Assembly (NCBI RefSeq): GCF_003205515.1
Contig: NZ_KZ826491.1
Location: forward strand, 26,117-90,116
Reading direction: 5' to 3'
Source: Litorivita pollutaquae
GTDB taxonomy: Bacteria; Pseudomonadota; Alphaproteobacteria; Rhodobacterales; Rhodobacteraceae
Length of the DNA: 64,000 nucleotides
The stretch's first letter is position 1; each line of letters opens with the position of its first letter. Shown here in pieces: positions 34,559 through 43,339 of this stretch. The notes beneath the pieces were generated by a model. The model searched no databases. It was given only the letters and a program-made list of their open reading frames with translations, and was not told the DNA's origin. A program made the translations under genes and the position numbers.

Positions 34559-36163
34559 ATGAACAATTATATCAAGCTGATCGTGCTTGGTCTGATCACG
34601 CTATTCGCGATGATCGCGGCCAATTTCGCGCGCGATCTGGCCTATATGGTGAACGCATTGACGATAATGCTGGTCGCTGGTGGGCTTTTTCTGTGGACTT
34701 TGCGCCGCACGGGCGAGACGCCGGTCGCCGTCGACCAATCGATCTATATGGACGATGTGGTGCGCGCAGGTGTGATCGCAACGGCGCTTTGGGGGGTGGT
34801 CGGATTTCTGGCCGGAACCTTTATCGCGTTTCAGCTCGCCTTTCCGGAGCTGAATTTCGAATGGGCCCAAGGCTACGTGAATTTTGGTAAATTGCGTCCC
34901 CTTCACACCTCGGCGGTGATTTTCGCTTTTGGTGGTAACGCATTGATTTGCACGTCCTTCTATGTCGTGCAGCGCACCTCTGCGGCGCGGCTTTGGGGCG
35001 GCAACCTTGGGTGGTTCGTCTTCTGGGGCTATAATCTGTTCATCGTTCTGGCCGCCACCGGTTATATTCTGGGGGCAACACAGTCGAAAGAATATGCAGA
35101 ACCCGAATGGTATGTGGATCTGTGGTTGACCATCGTTTGGCTGTCCTATCTGGCGGTGTTCCTCGGCACGATCGTCAAACGCAAAGAGCGTCACATCTAT
35201 GTGGCGAACTGGTTCTACCTGTCGTTCATTATCACCGTTGCGATGCTGCATGTTGTCAACAACCTGAGCATTCCGGTCTCCATCTGGGGCTCCAAATCGG
35301 TGCAGGTCTTCTCGGGTGTGCAAGATGCGATGACCCAGTGGTGGTATGGCCACAACGCCGTGGGCTTTTTCCTCACCGCCGGTTTCCTCGGGATGATGTA
35401 TTATTTTGTGCCCAAACAGGCCGAGCGCCCGATCTATTCCTATAAGCTGTCGATCATTCACTTTTGGGCGCTGATCTTCTTGTATATCTGGGCCGGTCCG
35501 CACCATTTGCACTACACGGCCTTGCCTGATTGGGCTGGGACCTTGGGCATGGTGTTCTCGATCATCCTGTGGATGCCGTCCTGGGGGGGTATGATCAATG
35601 GTCTGATGACGCTTTCGGGCGCATGGGATAAATTGCGCACCGATCCGGTGATCCGGATGATGGTGATTTCTATCGGCTTCTACGGCATGTCCACATTCGA
35701 GGGTCCGATGATGTCGATCCGTGCGGTGAACTCGCTGTCGCATTACACCGACTGGACCATTGGGCACGTGCACTCCGGCGCCCTGGGGTGGAATGGTATG
35801 ATCACCTTTGGCGCGCTCTACTTCCTCGTGCCGAAACTGTGGCACCGCGAGCGTTTGTATTCGTTGTCCTTGGTCAGCTGGCACTTCTGGCTCGCCACCA
35901 TCGGCATCATTCTCTACGCGGCATCGATGTGGGTGACCGGTATCATGGAAGGCCTGATGTGGCGTGAAGTGGATGCCAATGGCTTCTTGGTGAACAGCTT
36001 TGCTGACACCGTGGGTGCCAAGTTCCCGATGTATGTGGTGCGCGGTTTGGGCGGTGTGATGTATATCACGGGCTCCCTGATCATGTGCTACAACCTGTTC
36101 ATGACTGTGCGTCGCTCTCCGGCTATCGAAGCCGGTGCGCATGACGCAGTCCCGGCCGAATAA
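34559..36163 (+). CDS. ccoN: cbb3-type cytochrome c oxidase subunit I
   Basis: CcoN is the catalytic subunit of the high-affinity oxidase that reduces O2 to water and pumps protons, with haem b and the haem b3-CuB site. The 534-residue protein has about 12 membrane segments. Ligand-bearing motifs include [41 protein letters not shown] and [15 protein letters not shown] 34559 is preceded by AAGGGA and matches the family start; the longer upstream frame is not used. It is first of ccoNOQP. Confidence 0.97.
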   Translation: MNNYIKLIVLGLITLFAMIAANFARDLAYMVNALTIMLVAGGLFLWTLRRTGETPVAVDQSIYMDDVVRAGVIATALWGVVGFLAGTFIAFQLAFPELNFEWAQGYVNFGKLRPLHTSAVIFAFGGNALICTSFYVVQRTSAARLWGGNLGWFVFWGYNLFIVLAATGYILGATQSKEYAEPEWYVDLWLTIVWLSYLAVFLGTIVKRKERHIYVANWFYLSFIITVAMLHVVNNLSIPVSIWGSKSVQVFSGVQDAMTQWWYGHNAVGFFLTAGFLGMMYYFVPKQAERPIYSYKLSIIHFWALIFLYIWAGPHHLHYTALPDWAGTLGMVFSIILWMPSWGGMINGLMTLSGAWDKLRTDPVIRMMVISIGFYGMSTFEGPMMSIRAVNSLSHYTDWTIGHVHSGALGWNGMITFGALYFLVPKLWHRERLYSLSLVSWHFWLATIGIILYAASMWVTGIMEGLMWREVDANGFLVNSFADTVGAKFPMYVVRGLGGVMYITGSLIMCYNLFMTVRRSPAIEAGAHDAVPAE

Positions 36164-36177
36164 GGAGGGCCGGAATC

Positions 36178-36906
36178 ATGGCTATTCTCGACAAACACGG
36201 CGTTATCGAAAAGAACGTCACGCTGCTCTCGGTCTTTGCCTTTTTGGTGGTGACCATTGGGGGGCTGGTAGAAATCGCGCCTTTGTTCTGGCTGGAAAAC
36301 ACCATCGAGGATGTGGACGGCATGCGCCCCTACACCCCGTTGGAGTTGGCCGGGCGCGATGTCTACATCCGTGAGGGGTGCTATGTCTGCCACAGTCAGA
36401 TGATCCGCCCCATGCGCGACGAAGTAGAGCGCTACGGGCACTATTCTCTGGCGGCGGAGAGCCAATATGACCATCCGTTCCAATGGGGATCCAAACGCAC
36501 GGGGCCTGACTTGGCCCGCGTTGGTGGCCGCTATTCGGACGAATGGCATGTGGATCACTTGGCCGACCCGCAATCGGTGGTGCCGGAATCCGTGATGCCG
36601 AAATACGGCTTTCTCAGCCACCGCAGTCTCGAGGGGACATATATCGAGGACAACATGAAAGTTCATGCGGTTGTCGGGGTGCCCTACACCGACGAGATGA
36701 TGGAGAACGCACAGGCGGACTTCCTCGCACAGGCCGATCCGGACAGCGATTATGACGGATTGATCGAGCGGTACGGCGAAAGCGTTCAGGTGCGCAACTT
36801 TGATGGCGAGGCAGGTGTGTCCGAAATGGATGCTCTTGTGGCCTATCTGCAAATGCTCGGCACGTTGGTTGATTTCTCGACCTTCACGCCCGACGCAAGC
36901 CGCTAG
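36178..36906 (+). CDS. ccoO: cbb3-type cytochrome c oxidase subunit II (mono-haem)
   Basis: CcoO is a membrane-anchored mono-haem cytochrome c that passes electrons to CcoN. The 242-residue protein has one N-terminal helix ([22 protein letters not shown]) and the haem-binding CYVCH in [40 protein letters not shown] and the axial-Met region SVMPKYGFL follow. It is 14 bases after ccoN with a GGAGG site. Confidence 0.97.
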   Translation: MAILDKHGVIEKNVTLLSVFAFLVVTIGGLVEIAPLFWLENTIEDVDGMRPYTPLELAGRDVYIREGCYVCHSQMIRPMRDEVERYGHYSLAAESQYDHPFQWGSKRTGPDLARVGGRYSDEWHVDHLADPQSVVPESVMPKYGFLSHRSLEGTYIEDNMKVHAVVGVPYTDEMMENAQADFLAQADPDSDYDGLIERYGESVQVRNFDGEAGVSEMDALVAYLQMLGTLVDFSTFTPDASR

Positions 36907-36920
36907 GAGGGGGGGAGAAC

Positions 36921-37115
36921 ATGGAAACCTATTCCTTTTTGCGCGAATTCGCTGACAGCTGGATGCTGATGGTGCTTTTCGCCTTCTTCATCGGCGTGAT
37001 CCTTTTTGTCTTTCGCCCGGGCGCAAGCAAAATTGATCGCGACATCGCCGAGATCCCGTTCCGGCACGAAGACAAACCCGCGCCGGCGCGTAACGCTCGC
37101 GCCAAGGAGGTCTGA
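36921..37115 (+). CDS. ccoQ: cbb3-type oxidase subunit IV (CcoQ)
   Basis: This small subunit (64 aa) has one membrane helix (WMLMVLFAFFIGVILFVFRPG) and a basic/proline tail. CcoQ helps keep the oxidase stable, especially in oxygen. Its position between ccoO and ccoP and a strong GGAGGGGGGAG ribosome site support the call. Confidence 0.93.
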   Translation: METYSFLREFADSWMLMVLFAFFIGVILFVFRPGASKIDRDIAEIPFRHEDKPAPARNARAKEV

Positions 37116-37118
37116 GAC

Positions 37119-37979
37119 ATGGCTAAAAAACCTGAGACCAAACAAGAGGTCAGCACAACCGGCCACTCCTGGGACGGAATTGAAGAGTACAACAATCCTC
37201 TGCCGCGTTGGTGGCTCTGGACCCTCTATTTGTGCATTATTTGGGGCATCGGATATACAATCGCCTACCCGGCGTGGCCGATGATCAATGGCGCAACCAA
37301 GGGGGTGCTTGGTTATTCGACACGGGCCGAAGTGGCGGCAGATATCGCCGCAGTCGAGGCGCAGAACGAGGCCATTAACACTAAATTGGCGGGCACGGAG
37401 CTGACGGAAATTTCCGCCGATCCCGAGTTGAACGGTTACGCGCAATCGGCGGGTGCGGCCGTGTTCAAAACATGGTGCGCGCAGTGCCACGGCTCCGGCG
37501 CGGCGGGGGCCAAAGGCTATCCGAACCTTTTGGACAACGATTGGCTGTGGGGCGGTGATATCGAGGCTATTCACACAACGATTTCACACGGGGTCCGTAA
37601 CGAGACCGACGATGATGCCCACTATAGCGAGATGCCTGCCTTTGGCGAGATGCTCGAGAACGAAGAGATTGATCAGGTGGTGAATTACGTTCTGTCGCTC
37701 TCTGGTGATGCACCTGATGCGGCATTGGCCGAGGCCGGCGCGGTGGTCTTTGAGGACAATTGCGCGGTGTGCCATATGGAAGATGGCACCGGTGATCGCA
37801 GCCAAGGCGCGCCTAACCTCGCCGATGCGATCTGGCTTTATGGCGGTGATTTCGACACCGTCAAAGAGACCGTGACCTATTCGCGTTTTGGCGTGATGCC
37901 CAATTGGAATGAACGGCTGACCGAGGCGCAGGTGCGCGCCGTGGCCACGTATGTTCACAGCCTCGGCGGCGGCGAATAA
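37119..37979 (+). CDS. ccoP: cbb3-type cytochrome c oxidase subunit III (di-haem)
   Basis: CcoP receives electrons from soluble or anchored cytochrome c and passes them to CcoO. The 286-residue protein has the N-terminal [19 protein letters not shown] entry and a membrane helix ([17 protein letters not shown]). Two cytochrome c domains follow, with CAQCH (about residue 119) and CAVCH (about residue 216). It is the last gene of the operon, followed after about 100 bases by a strong terminator. Confidence 0.97.
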   Translation: MAKKPETKQEVSTTGHSWDGIEEYNNPLPRWWLWTLYLCIIWGIGYTIAYPAWPMINGATKGVLGYSTRAEVAADIAAVEAQNEAINTKLAGTELTEISADPELNGYAQSAGAAVFKTWCAQCHGSGAAGAKGYPNLLDNDWLWGGDIEAIHTTISHGVRNETDDDAHYSEMPAFGEMLENEEIDQVVNYVLSLSGDAPDAALAEAGAVVFEDNCAVCHMEDGTGDRSQGAPNLADAIWLYGGDFDTVKETVTYSRFGVMPNWNERLTEAQVRAVATYVHSLGGGE

Positions 37980-38084
37980 GCCCCCGCCAAAAGAGATACC
38001 CCCGCGCCCTCGGGCGCGAGGGTTGGCACCGGACCTTCCGTCCTGTTCGCGCGTTTCCTGGAAGGCCGGTGTCTTAAATACAGA

Positions 38085-38120
38085 AGCCCCGCCCCCTGTC
38101 AAAGGGCGGGGCTGTTTTTT
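38085..38120 (+). terminator. Terminator of the ccoNOQP operon
   Basis: AGCCCCGCCC and GGGCGGGGCT form a 10-bp stem with a 9-base loop, followed by T6. A second G/C hairpin lies nearer the ccoP stop at about 38000-38025 but lacks a T run. Confidence 0.9.
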
Positions 38121-38422
38121 GTGGGGCCATGCGATTGGCGGACCGGAGTGTCGGCGCCGCAGCGATGTCGCGGGGTCTTGCGCGTGAGGCGCCACCGCGC
38201 CGATGAACATTGCTGGATTGCATTTTTACGCACTGTCGATTTTCTTCTCGCCTTGTGTGGCCCTCCGGGGGTTGGTCTAGCGGCGTTTCGCTTGCCCGAT
38301 TGGCGCAATGCCACATGCAGCGTTTTAACATAGATCGGGAGCATCAATTTGGCCTCCGATTCAAGCGCCGTTCATAAGCGCGCGGCATTTCCATCCTGCG
38401 CGCGGCGGCGTCGGCCGCAGCC
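38121..38422. other. Non-coding stretch between the cco operons
   Basis: No supported gene lies here. Frames on both strands are short and of odd composition. The stretch separates the ccoNOQP terminator from a LysR remnant and may hold decayed sequence. Confidence 0.5.
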
Positions 38423-38704
38423 TTGCAATCGGGGTTCGGCCCCATGGGTCGTAAAATCAACGGTTTGACCGGACGGGATGCGGATCTCCCGTTGCAAATC
38501 ACTGCTACGCCAAGGGCAGGGCAGGGCGTTGCGATTGCGGCCAAAATTTTCGTCGCGGCGGACCTCAAAGCGGGGCGGTTGCAGATGCTGTTCAAAGACG
38601 AGCGTCACACAGGATATTATTTGGTCATACCTCCCGGGGTGCAACGTCCCGCCCTGCGCGCCTTTGTCCGGTGGCTGCGCAGCCAGATTGATGTCACCTT
38701 CTAA
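38423..38704 (+). pseudogene. LysR-type regulator remnant (C-terminal part of the effector domain)
   Basis: From about residue 24 the frame reads like the end of a LysR substrate-binding domain: ATPRAGQGVAIAAKIFVAADL, AGRLQMLF, GYYLVIPPG and RPALRAFVRWLRSQI. The N-terminal helix-turn-helix and most of the effector domain are missing, and the preceding ~20 residues do not fit the family. It is most likely a decayed gene, lying between ccoNOQP and ccoGHIS, where one would normally expect only a short spacer. Translation cannot be excluded. Confidence 0.65.
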
Positions 38705-38761
38705 CCTGTTGACGCAGCCGTGATCGTTAGGCCGGTAATAAGATGCGTTTAGAAGTTAGAT

Positions 38762-38775
38762 TTGATGCAGATCAA
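38762..38775. promoter_or_regulatory. FNR box upstream of ccoG
   Basis: TTGATGCAGATCAA has the same 14 bases as the ccoN box, including the spacer. It is centred about 66 bases before the ccoG start, so ccoGHIS should be switched on with the oxidase. Confidence 0.9.
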
Positions 38776-38834
38776 AGCTGTGGCGCGCGTGTCCTGTGAC
38801 AAGGAAGCTAGAAATACACATACGGAGTTTCGCA

Positions 38835-40262
38835 GTGTCCGATTCTGAGACCCCCAGTCTATACGCGGCCCGCGAGCCAATTTTTCCCAAACGCGTGTCA
38901 GGTCTGTTTCGCAATCTGAAATGGGGAATCATGATCGTCACTTTGGGGATCTACTACATCACCCCATGGCTGCGATGGGATCGCGGACCCGAATTGCCGG
39001 ATCAGGCGGTCTTGGTCGATCTGGCCAGCCGGCGGTTTTTCTTTTTCTGGATCGAGATTTGGCCGCATGAATTTTATTTCATCGCTGGGCTGTTGGTCAT
39101 GGCGGGGTTGGGATTGTTTTTGTTCACCTCGGCCTTGGGGCGCGTGTGGTGCGGCTATGCCTGTCCGCAAACGGTGTGGACGGATCTTTTTATTCTTGTC
39201 GAACGCTGGATCGAAGGGGACCGCAATGCGCGGTTGCGCCTGCACCGGCAGAAAAAGCTCGATTTTCGCAAGGCGCGATTGCGGCTGACGAAATGGACGA
39301 CATGGCTATTGATCTCGGTTGCAACCGGCGGGGCATGGGTGTTCTATTTCACTGATGCGCCGACGCTTTTGGTTAATCTGGCCACCATGAACGCGCATCC
39401 TGTGGCCTATACGACCATTGCGGTTCTGACCCTGACAACCTTTATCTTTGGCGGTTTCGCGCGCGAGCAGATCTGTATCTATGCGTGCCCCTGGCCACGG
39501 ATTCAGGCGGCGATGATGGACGAGGACACATTGGTTGTCGGCTATCGTGAATGGCGCGGCGAGCCACGCGGCAAGCACCGCAAAGCCGAAGGCGCAGAGG
39601 CATTAGGCGATTGTATCGATTGCATGGCCTGCGTCAACGTCTGCCCGGTGGGGATCGACATTCGCGACGGGCAGCAATTGGAATGTATCACCTGCGGGCT
39701 TTGCATTGATGCCTGCGATGACATGATGGACAAAATCGGCAAGCCGCGCGGCTTGATCGATTATATGGCCCTGACCGACGAGAGCCGTGAACGCGCGGGG
39801 ATGGAGCCGAAGTCGGTATGGAAACATGTGTTCCGCCCGCGCACCGTCATGTATACGATTCTGTGGGCTTCGGTCGGCTTTGCGCTGCTGTTTGCGTTGT
39901 TCATCCGCTCCGACATCGATCTGACGGTGGCGCCGGTGCGCAATCCGACCTTCATCACCCTGTCGGATGGCACGATCCGCAACACCTATGAGGTGCGTTT
40001 GCGCAACAAACATGGCGAGGAACGGCCATTTCGCGTCACGGTGTCGGGCGATCCATCGCTGCATGTGACCGTCGAAGGCAGCCCCTATGAGGTCGTGCCG
40101 GTGCCGGCTGATAGCACCAAATTGGCGCGCATTTATGTGATGGCACCCAAGGGCTCCACGCCCGCCGAAGCCGAACGCACCGAGTTCCGGTTCTGGGTCG
40201 AAGATACGGCCAGCGGCGAGCGGGCCTACAAAGACAGCGTGTTCAATGGAAGGGCGAATTAA
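38835..40262 (+). CDS. ccoG: Cytochrome c oxidase accessory protein CcoG (FixG)
   Basis: CcoG is a membrane iron-sulphur protein needed for cbb3 assembly, probably by reducing Cu(II) for the oxidase. The 475-residue protein has about five membrane helices, an early CGYACPQTVW site and two ferredoxin clusters (CIDCMACVNVCP and CITCGLCIDACD). A C-terminal immunoglobulin-like FixG domain follows. GTG 38835 after TACGGAG is preferred; another GTG lies at 38796. Its stop overlaps ccoH by one base. Confidence 0.95.
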   Translation: MSDSETPSLYAAREPIFPKRVSGLFRNLKWGIMIVTLGIYYITPWLRWDRGPELPDQAVLVDLASRRFFFFWIEIWPHEFYFIAGLLVMAGLGLFLFTSALGRVWCGYACPQTVWTDLFILVERWIEGDRNARLRLHRQKKLDFRKARLRLTKWTTWLLISVATGGAWVFYFTDAPTLLVNLATMNAHPVAYTTIAVLTLTTFIFGGFAREQICIYACPWPRIQAAMMDEDTLVVGYREWRGEPRGKHRKAEGAEALGDCIDCMACVNVCPVGIDIRDGQQLECITCGLCIDACDDMMDKIGKPRGLIDYMALTDESRERAGMEPKSVWKHVFRPRTVMYTILWASVGFALLFALFIRSDIDLTVAPVRNPTFITLSDGTIRNTYEVRLRNKHGEERPFRVTVSGDPSLHVTVEGSPYEVVPVPADSTKLARIYVMAPKGSTPAEAERTEFRFWVEDTASGERAYKDSVFNGRAN

Positions 40263-40732
40263 TGGCAGTCATACGCGCACCGCGCAAGATCACAGGATGG
40301 CATGTGTTTGCGGTGTTTTTCTTGGCCTTTGGTGTGATCATCGGGGTCAACCTTGTGCTGGCTTATAGCGCGGTAAAAACGTTTCCGGGGCTTGAGGTCA
40401 AAAACTCCTATGTCGCCAGCCAGCAGTTCAATGTCCGCAAGGCGGCGCAAGAGGCGCTGGGCTGGTCGGTGCGCGCGGATCATCGGGATGGGCAGGTGAT
40501 CTTGGCGATCACGGACGCGGCAGGCGCACCGGTGATGGTCGGGGATTTGCACGCGGTGGTCGGCCGCGCGACCCATGTGCGCGAGGATGTCGAGCCGGAG
40601 TTTATCTTTGATGGCACTGCTTATGTTGCGCCGCTCACCTTAGGGGCGGGCAATTGGAACATTCGCATGACCGCCGTGGCGCCGGATGGCACGGAATTTG
40701 GCCAACGTGTTATCTTGCACGTTAAACATTAG
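40262..40732 (+). CDS. ccoH: cbb3 assembly protein CcoH (FixH)
   Basis: FixH-family membrane proteins associate with the cbb3 oxidase during assembly. The 156-residue protein has one N-terminal helix (WHVFAVFFLAFGVIIGVNLVLAYSA) and a periplasmic beta-rich domain (LRV-type strands, ending NWNIRMTAVAPDGTEF). It starts on the last base of the ccoG stop (TAATG), so the two are translationally coupled. Confidence 0.92.
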   Translation: MAVIRAPRKITGWHVFAVFFLAFGVIIGVNLVLAYSAVKTFPGLEVKNSYVASQQFNVRKAAQEALGWSVRADHRDGQVILAITDAAGAPVMVGDLHAVVGRATHVREDVEPEFIFDGTAYVAPLTLGAGNWNIRMTAVAPDGTEFGQRVILHVKH

Positions 40733-40776
40733 GCATCAAACATTAGGCAACGCGCTTCAACTCTGGATTTTTCTCG

Positions 40777-43011
40777 ATGACATCCATGCCCACATTGACC
40801 CCTTCGATGTCTGCCTGCCCCGCCTGCGCGGCGGCTCCGGCGGCGGAGGCTTTGGCAAACCGCGCGGCGATCAAGGATGCACAGATCGCGTTGAGCTTGC
40901 CCGAAATCCATTGTTCGGCCTGTATTGCGGGCGTGGAGCGGGTGCTCTCGGCGCAAGCCGGGGTCGAAGACGCCCGGGTGAATCTTACGCTCAAACGGGC
41001 GATGGTGCGCGCCGCGCCAGAGGTCTTGCCCGACGATTTGGTGCGGGCGCTGACCCGTGCGGGGTATGTGGCCCATCAGTTGGATGCAGGCACGATCGCG
41101 GCGACACAGACGGACCGGTCAGGGCGCGATTTGTTGATGCGGCTGGCGGTGGCAGGATTTGCCTCGATGAATGTCATGCTGTTGTCGGTGGCGGTCTGGT
41201 CCGGTGCGGCAGATGCGACGCGTGATTTGTTTCATTGGATTTCGGCCGCGATCACCCTGCCGACCATTGCCTTTTCTGCCCAACCGTTCTTTCGCAGCGC
41301 CTATGCCGCGCTCGCAGGGCGGCGGCTCAACATGGATGTGCCGATCTCGCTTGCGATCCTGTTGGCTGTCGGCACGTCGCTTTGGGAGACGTCTTTGTCC
41401 GGTGAGCACGCCTATTTCGATGCGGCGCTGACCTTGACGTTTTTCTTGCTGGCGGGGCGTTATCTGGATCATCGCACACGTGCGGTGGCGCGCTCTGCGG
41501 CGGAGGAATTGGCGGCGCTCGAAGTGCCGCGCGCGATGCGGTTGGACAGCGTGGGCGGCCGCGAGGAGGAGGTCCGCGTAAGCGCCCTGCGCGTGGGGGA
41601 TTTGGTTCTTGTCCGGCCGGGTGGGCGCATGCCGGTGGATGGGGTGGTCATTGACGGCACATCGGAAATTGACCGGTCGTTGTTGACGGGCGAGACATTG
41701 CCAGTGTTCGCGGGCCATGATCACGAGGTATCGGCCGGCGAGATCAACCTGACCGGCCCATTGGTTTTGCGGGCTACGGCGGTCGGGGCCGATACGTCGT
41801 TACACCGGATGGCGGATTTGGTCGCCATCGCGGAAAGCGGACGCTCGCGGTATACGTCTTTGGCCGACCGCGCCGCGAAACTCTATGCGCCCGGCGTGCA
41901 TATCCTTTCGGCGCTGAGCTTTCTGGGCTGGTGGGCCTATTCGGGCGATCTGCGCATGGCGGTGAATATCGCGGCGGCGGTGCTGATTATCACATGTCCC
42001 TGTGCGCTCGGGCTTGCGGTGCCTGCGGTGACCACGGCGGCGTCGGGGCGGCTCTTTCGCAAGGGGATGCTGATTAAAGACGCGACCGCATTGGAGCGTT
42101 TGGCGCAGGTTGACACGGTGGTTTTTGACAAGACCGGCACTTTGACAGCGGGCACGCCTGCTTTGACCAACCTGGACGATCTGCCGCGCGCGGCTGTCGA
42201 GGTGGCCTATGCGTTGGCGTTGGGGTCTGCGCATCCCTTGTCGCAAGCGGTGGTGCAGGCCGCACAGGCGGCAAACCTGCGCCCGGCCTGTGTCGAGAGC
42301 ATCCGCGAGGTGCCCGGATATGGCACCGAAGGTATGTGGAACGGTGCTCCGGTTCGGTTCGGCCGTGCCCATTGGGCAGCAGAGGTTTGCGGCGATGCAG
42401 CGCGCGCGGCGCAAGGAACGGCGGCCTGGCTTGGCGTCGAGGGTGCTGGGCTTGAGGGTTTCTTGTTTGAAGACAGCCTGCGGGCGGGCGCGGCCGAAGC
42501 GGTTTCGGCCCTGCAGGCATCGGGCCGTGAGGTGCATCTTGTGTCTGGTGATACGCCCTATGCGGTCGAAGCTTTGGCCGCAAAACTGGGCATTCATCAT
42601 TGGGTTGCCGAGGCCCTGCCCGAAGATAAAATCGGGCGGATCGATATGCTGAGCGCGGGGGGAAAACATGTGTTGATGGTCGGGGACGGGTTGAATGACA
42701 CGGCGGCGTTGGCCGGTGCGCATGTGTCGATCTCTCTGGCCTCCGCCCTTGATGCGGCGCGGGTGGCCTCTGATGTTGTGCTTTTGGGCGGAGATCTTTC
42801 GCCGATTCCCGAAGCCTTGAGCGTGGCGCGGGCAGCAACCGCGCGTATCCGCGAGAATTTCCGCATTGCCACGGTTTACAACGTGATTGCGGTTCCTGTG
42901 GCGATCATCGGATTGGCCACGCCCTTGATTGCGGCGCTTGCGATGTCGTTGAGTTCGATTACCGTATCGCTGAATGCATTGCGATTGACCCGCGCAGGGA
43001 GGAAGACATGA
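40777..43011 (+). CDS. ccoI: Copper-transporting P-type ATPase CcoI (FixI)
   Basis: CcoI moves copper across the inner membrane for the CuB site of the cbb3 oxidase. The 744-residue protein has an N-terminal CPAC, a metal-binding domain with IHCSAC, and about eight membrane helices. The transport motif CPCALGLAVP, the phosphorylation site DKTGTLT, the TGE loop (LLTGETLPV) and the hinge VGDGLNDTAAL are all present. ATG 40777 is used; ATG 40786 is possible. Its stop overlaps the start of ccoS (ATGA). Confidence 0.95.
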   Translation: MTSMPTLTPSMSACPACAAAPAAEALANRAAIKDAQIALSLPEIHCSACIAGVERVLSAQAGVEDARVNLTLKRAMVRAAPEVLPDDLVRALTRAGYVAHQLDAGTIAATQTDRSGRDLLMRLAVAGFASMNVMLLSVAVWSGAADATRDLFHWISAAITLPTIAFSAQPFFRSAYAALAGRRLNMDVPISLAILLAVGTSLWETSLSGEHAYFDAALTLTFFLLAGRYLDHRTRAVARSAAEELAALEVPRAMRLDSVGGREEEVRVSALRVGDLVLVRPGGRMPVDGVVIDGTSEIDRSLLTGETLPVFAGHDHEVSAGEINLTGPLVLRATAVGADTSLHRMADLVAIAESGRSRYTSLADRAAKLYAPGVHILSALSFLGWWAYSGDLRMAVNIAAAVLIITCPCALGLAVPAVTTAASGRLFRKGMLIKDATALERLAQVDTVVFDKTGTLTAGTPALTNLDDLPRAAVEVAYALALGSAHPLSQAVVQAAQAANLRPACVESIREVPGYGTEGMWNGAPVRFGRAHWAAEVCGDAARAAQGTAAWLGVEGAGLEGFLFEDSLRAGAAEAVSALQASGREVHLVSGDTPYAVEALAAKLGIHHWVAEALPEDKIGRIDMLSAGGKHVLMVGDGLNDTAALAGAHVSISLASALDAARVASDVVLLGGDLSPIPEALSVARAATARIRENFRIATVYNVIAVPVAIIGLATPLIAALAMSLSSITVSLNALRLTRAGRKT

Positions 43012-43166
43012 GTATTATTGCCTATTTGATACCGATTTCCCTGATCCTTGGCGGGGTGGGGCTTTTGGCGTTTATCTACACCGTGCGGAGCAATCAATAT
43101 GATGACCCCGAAGGCGATGCACAGCGCATTTTAAGCGACGAGTGGGACGATCATCCACGTCCTTGA
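43008..43166 (+). CDS. ccoS: cbb3 maturation protein CcoS (FixS)
   Basis: This 52-residue single-helix protein is required for inserting haem b and CuB into the oxidase. The frame begins MSIIAYLIPISLILGGVG, has one membrane segment and continues YTVRSNQYDDPEGDAQRIL. The D-D-x-x-G-D-A-x-R-I-L ending is typical of CcoS. GGGAGGAAG lies directly before the ATG, which overlaps the ccoI stop by 4 bases. Confidence 0.95.
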   Translation: MSIIAYLIPISLILGGVGLLAFIYTVRSNQYDDPEGDAQRILSDEWDDHPRP

Positions 43167-43284
43167 CCGGTGTCCGAAAGAGCTGCCAGATATATATGTG
43201 GCGGCCGCATGATCGGGTGGTTGATTGATCTCGCACATCTGGGTTTGCGGCGCGCCGAATGTGCAATTTTACGTCTTGGATATG

Positions 43285-43316
43285 CAAAAGGGCGGACCCG
43301 AAGGGCCGCCCTTTTG
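43285..43316. terminator. Terminator between convergent ccoS and dacF
   Basis: AAAAGGGCGG and CCGCCCTTTT pair across a short loop, giving an A-rich/T-rich hairpin that can stop transcription from both sides. Confidence 0.85.
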
Positions 43317-43339
43317 TCTGTTTCGGAGTATGCGGAGGT

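Noticed and set aside
34601..36142. 513-aa minus-strand frame opposite ccoN
   Set aside because: Full overlap with the unmistakable ccoN; the His/Gln-rich translation is a shadow of membrane-protein codons.
41800..42723. 307-aa minus-strand frame opposite ccoI
   Set aside because: Antisense to a complete P-type ATPase; composition typical of a shadow frame.
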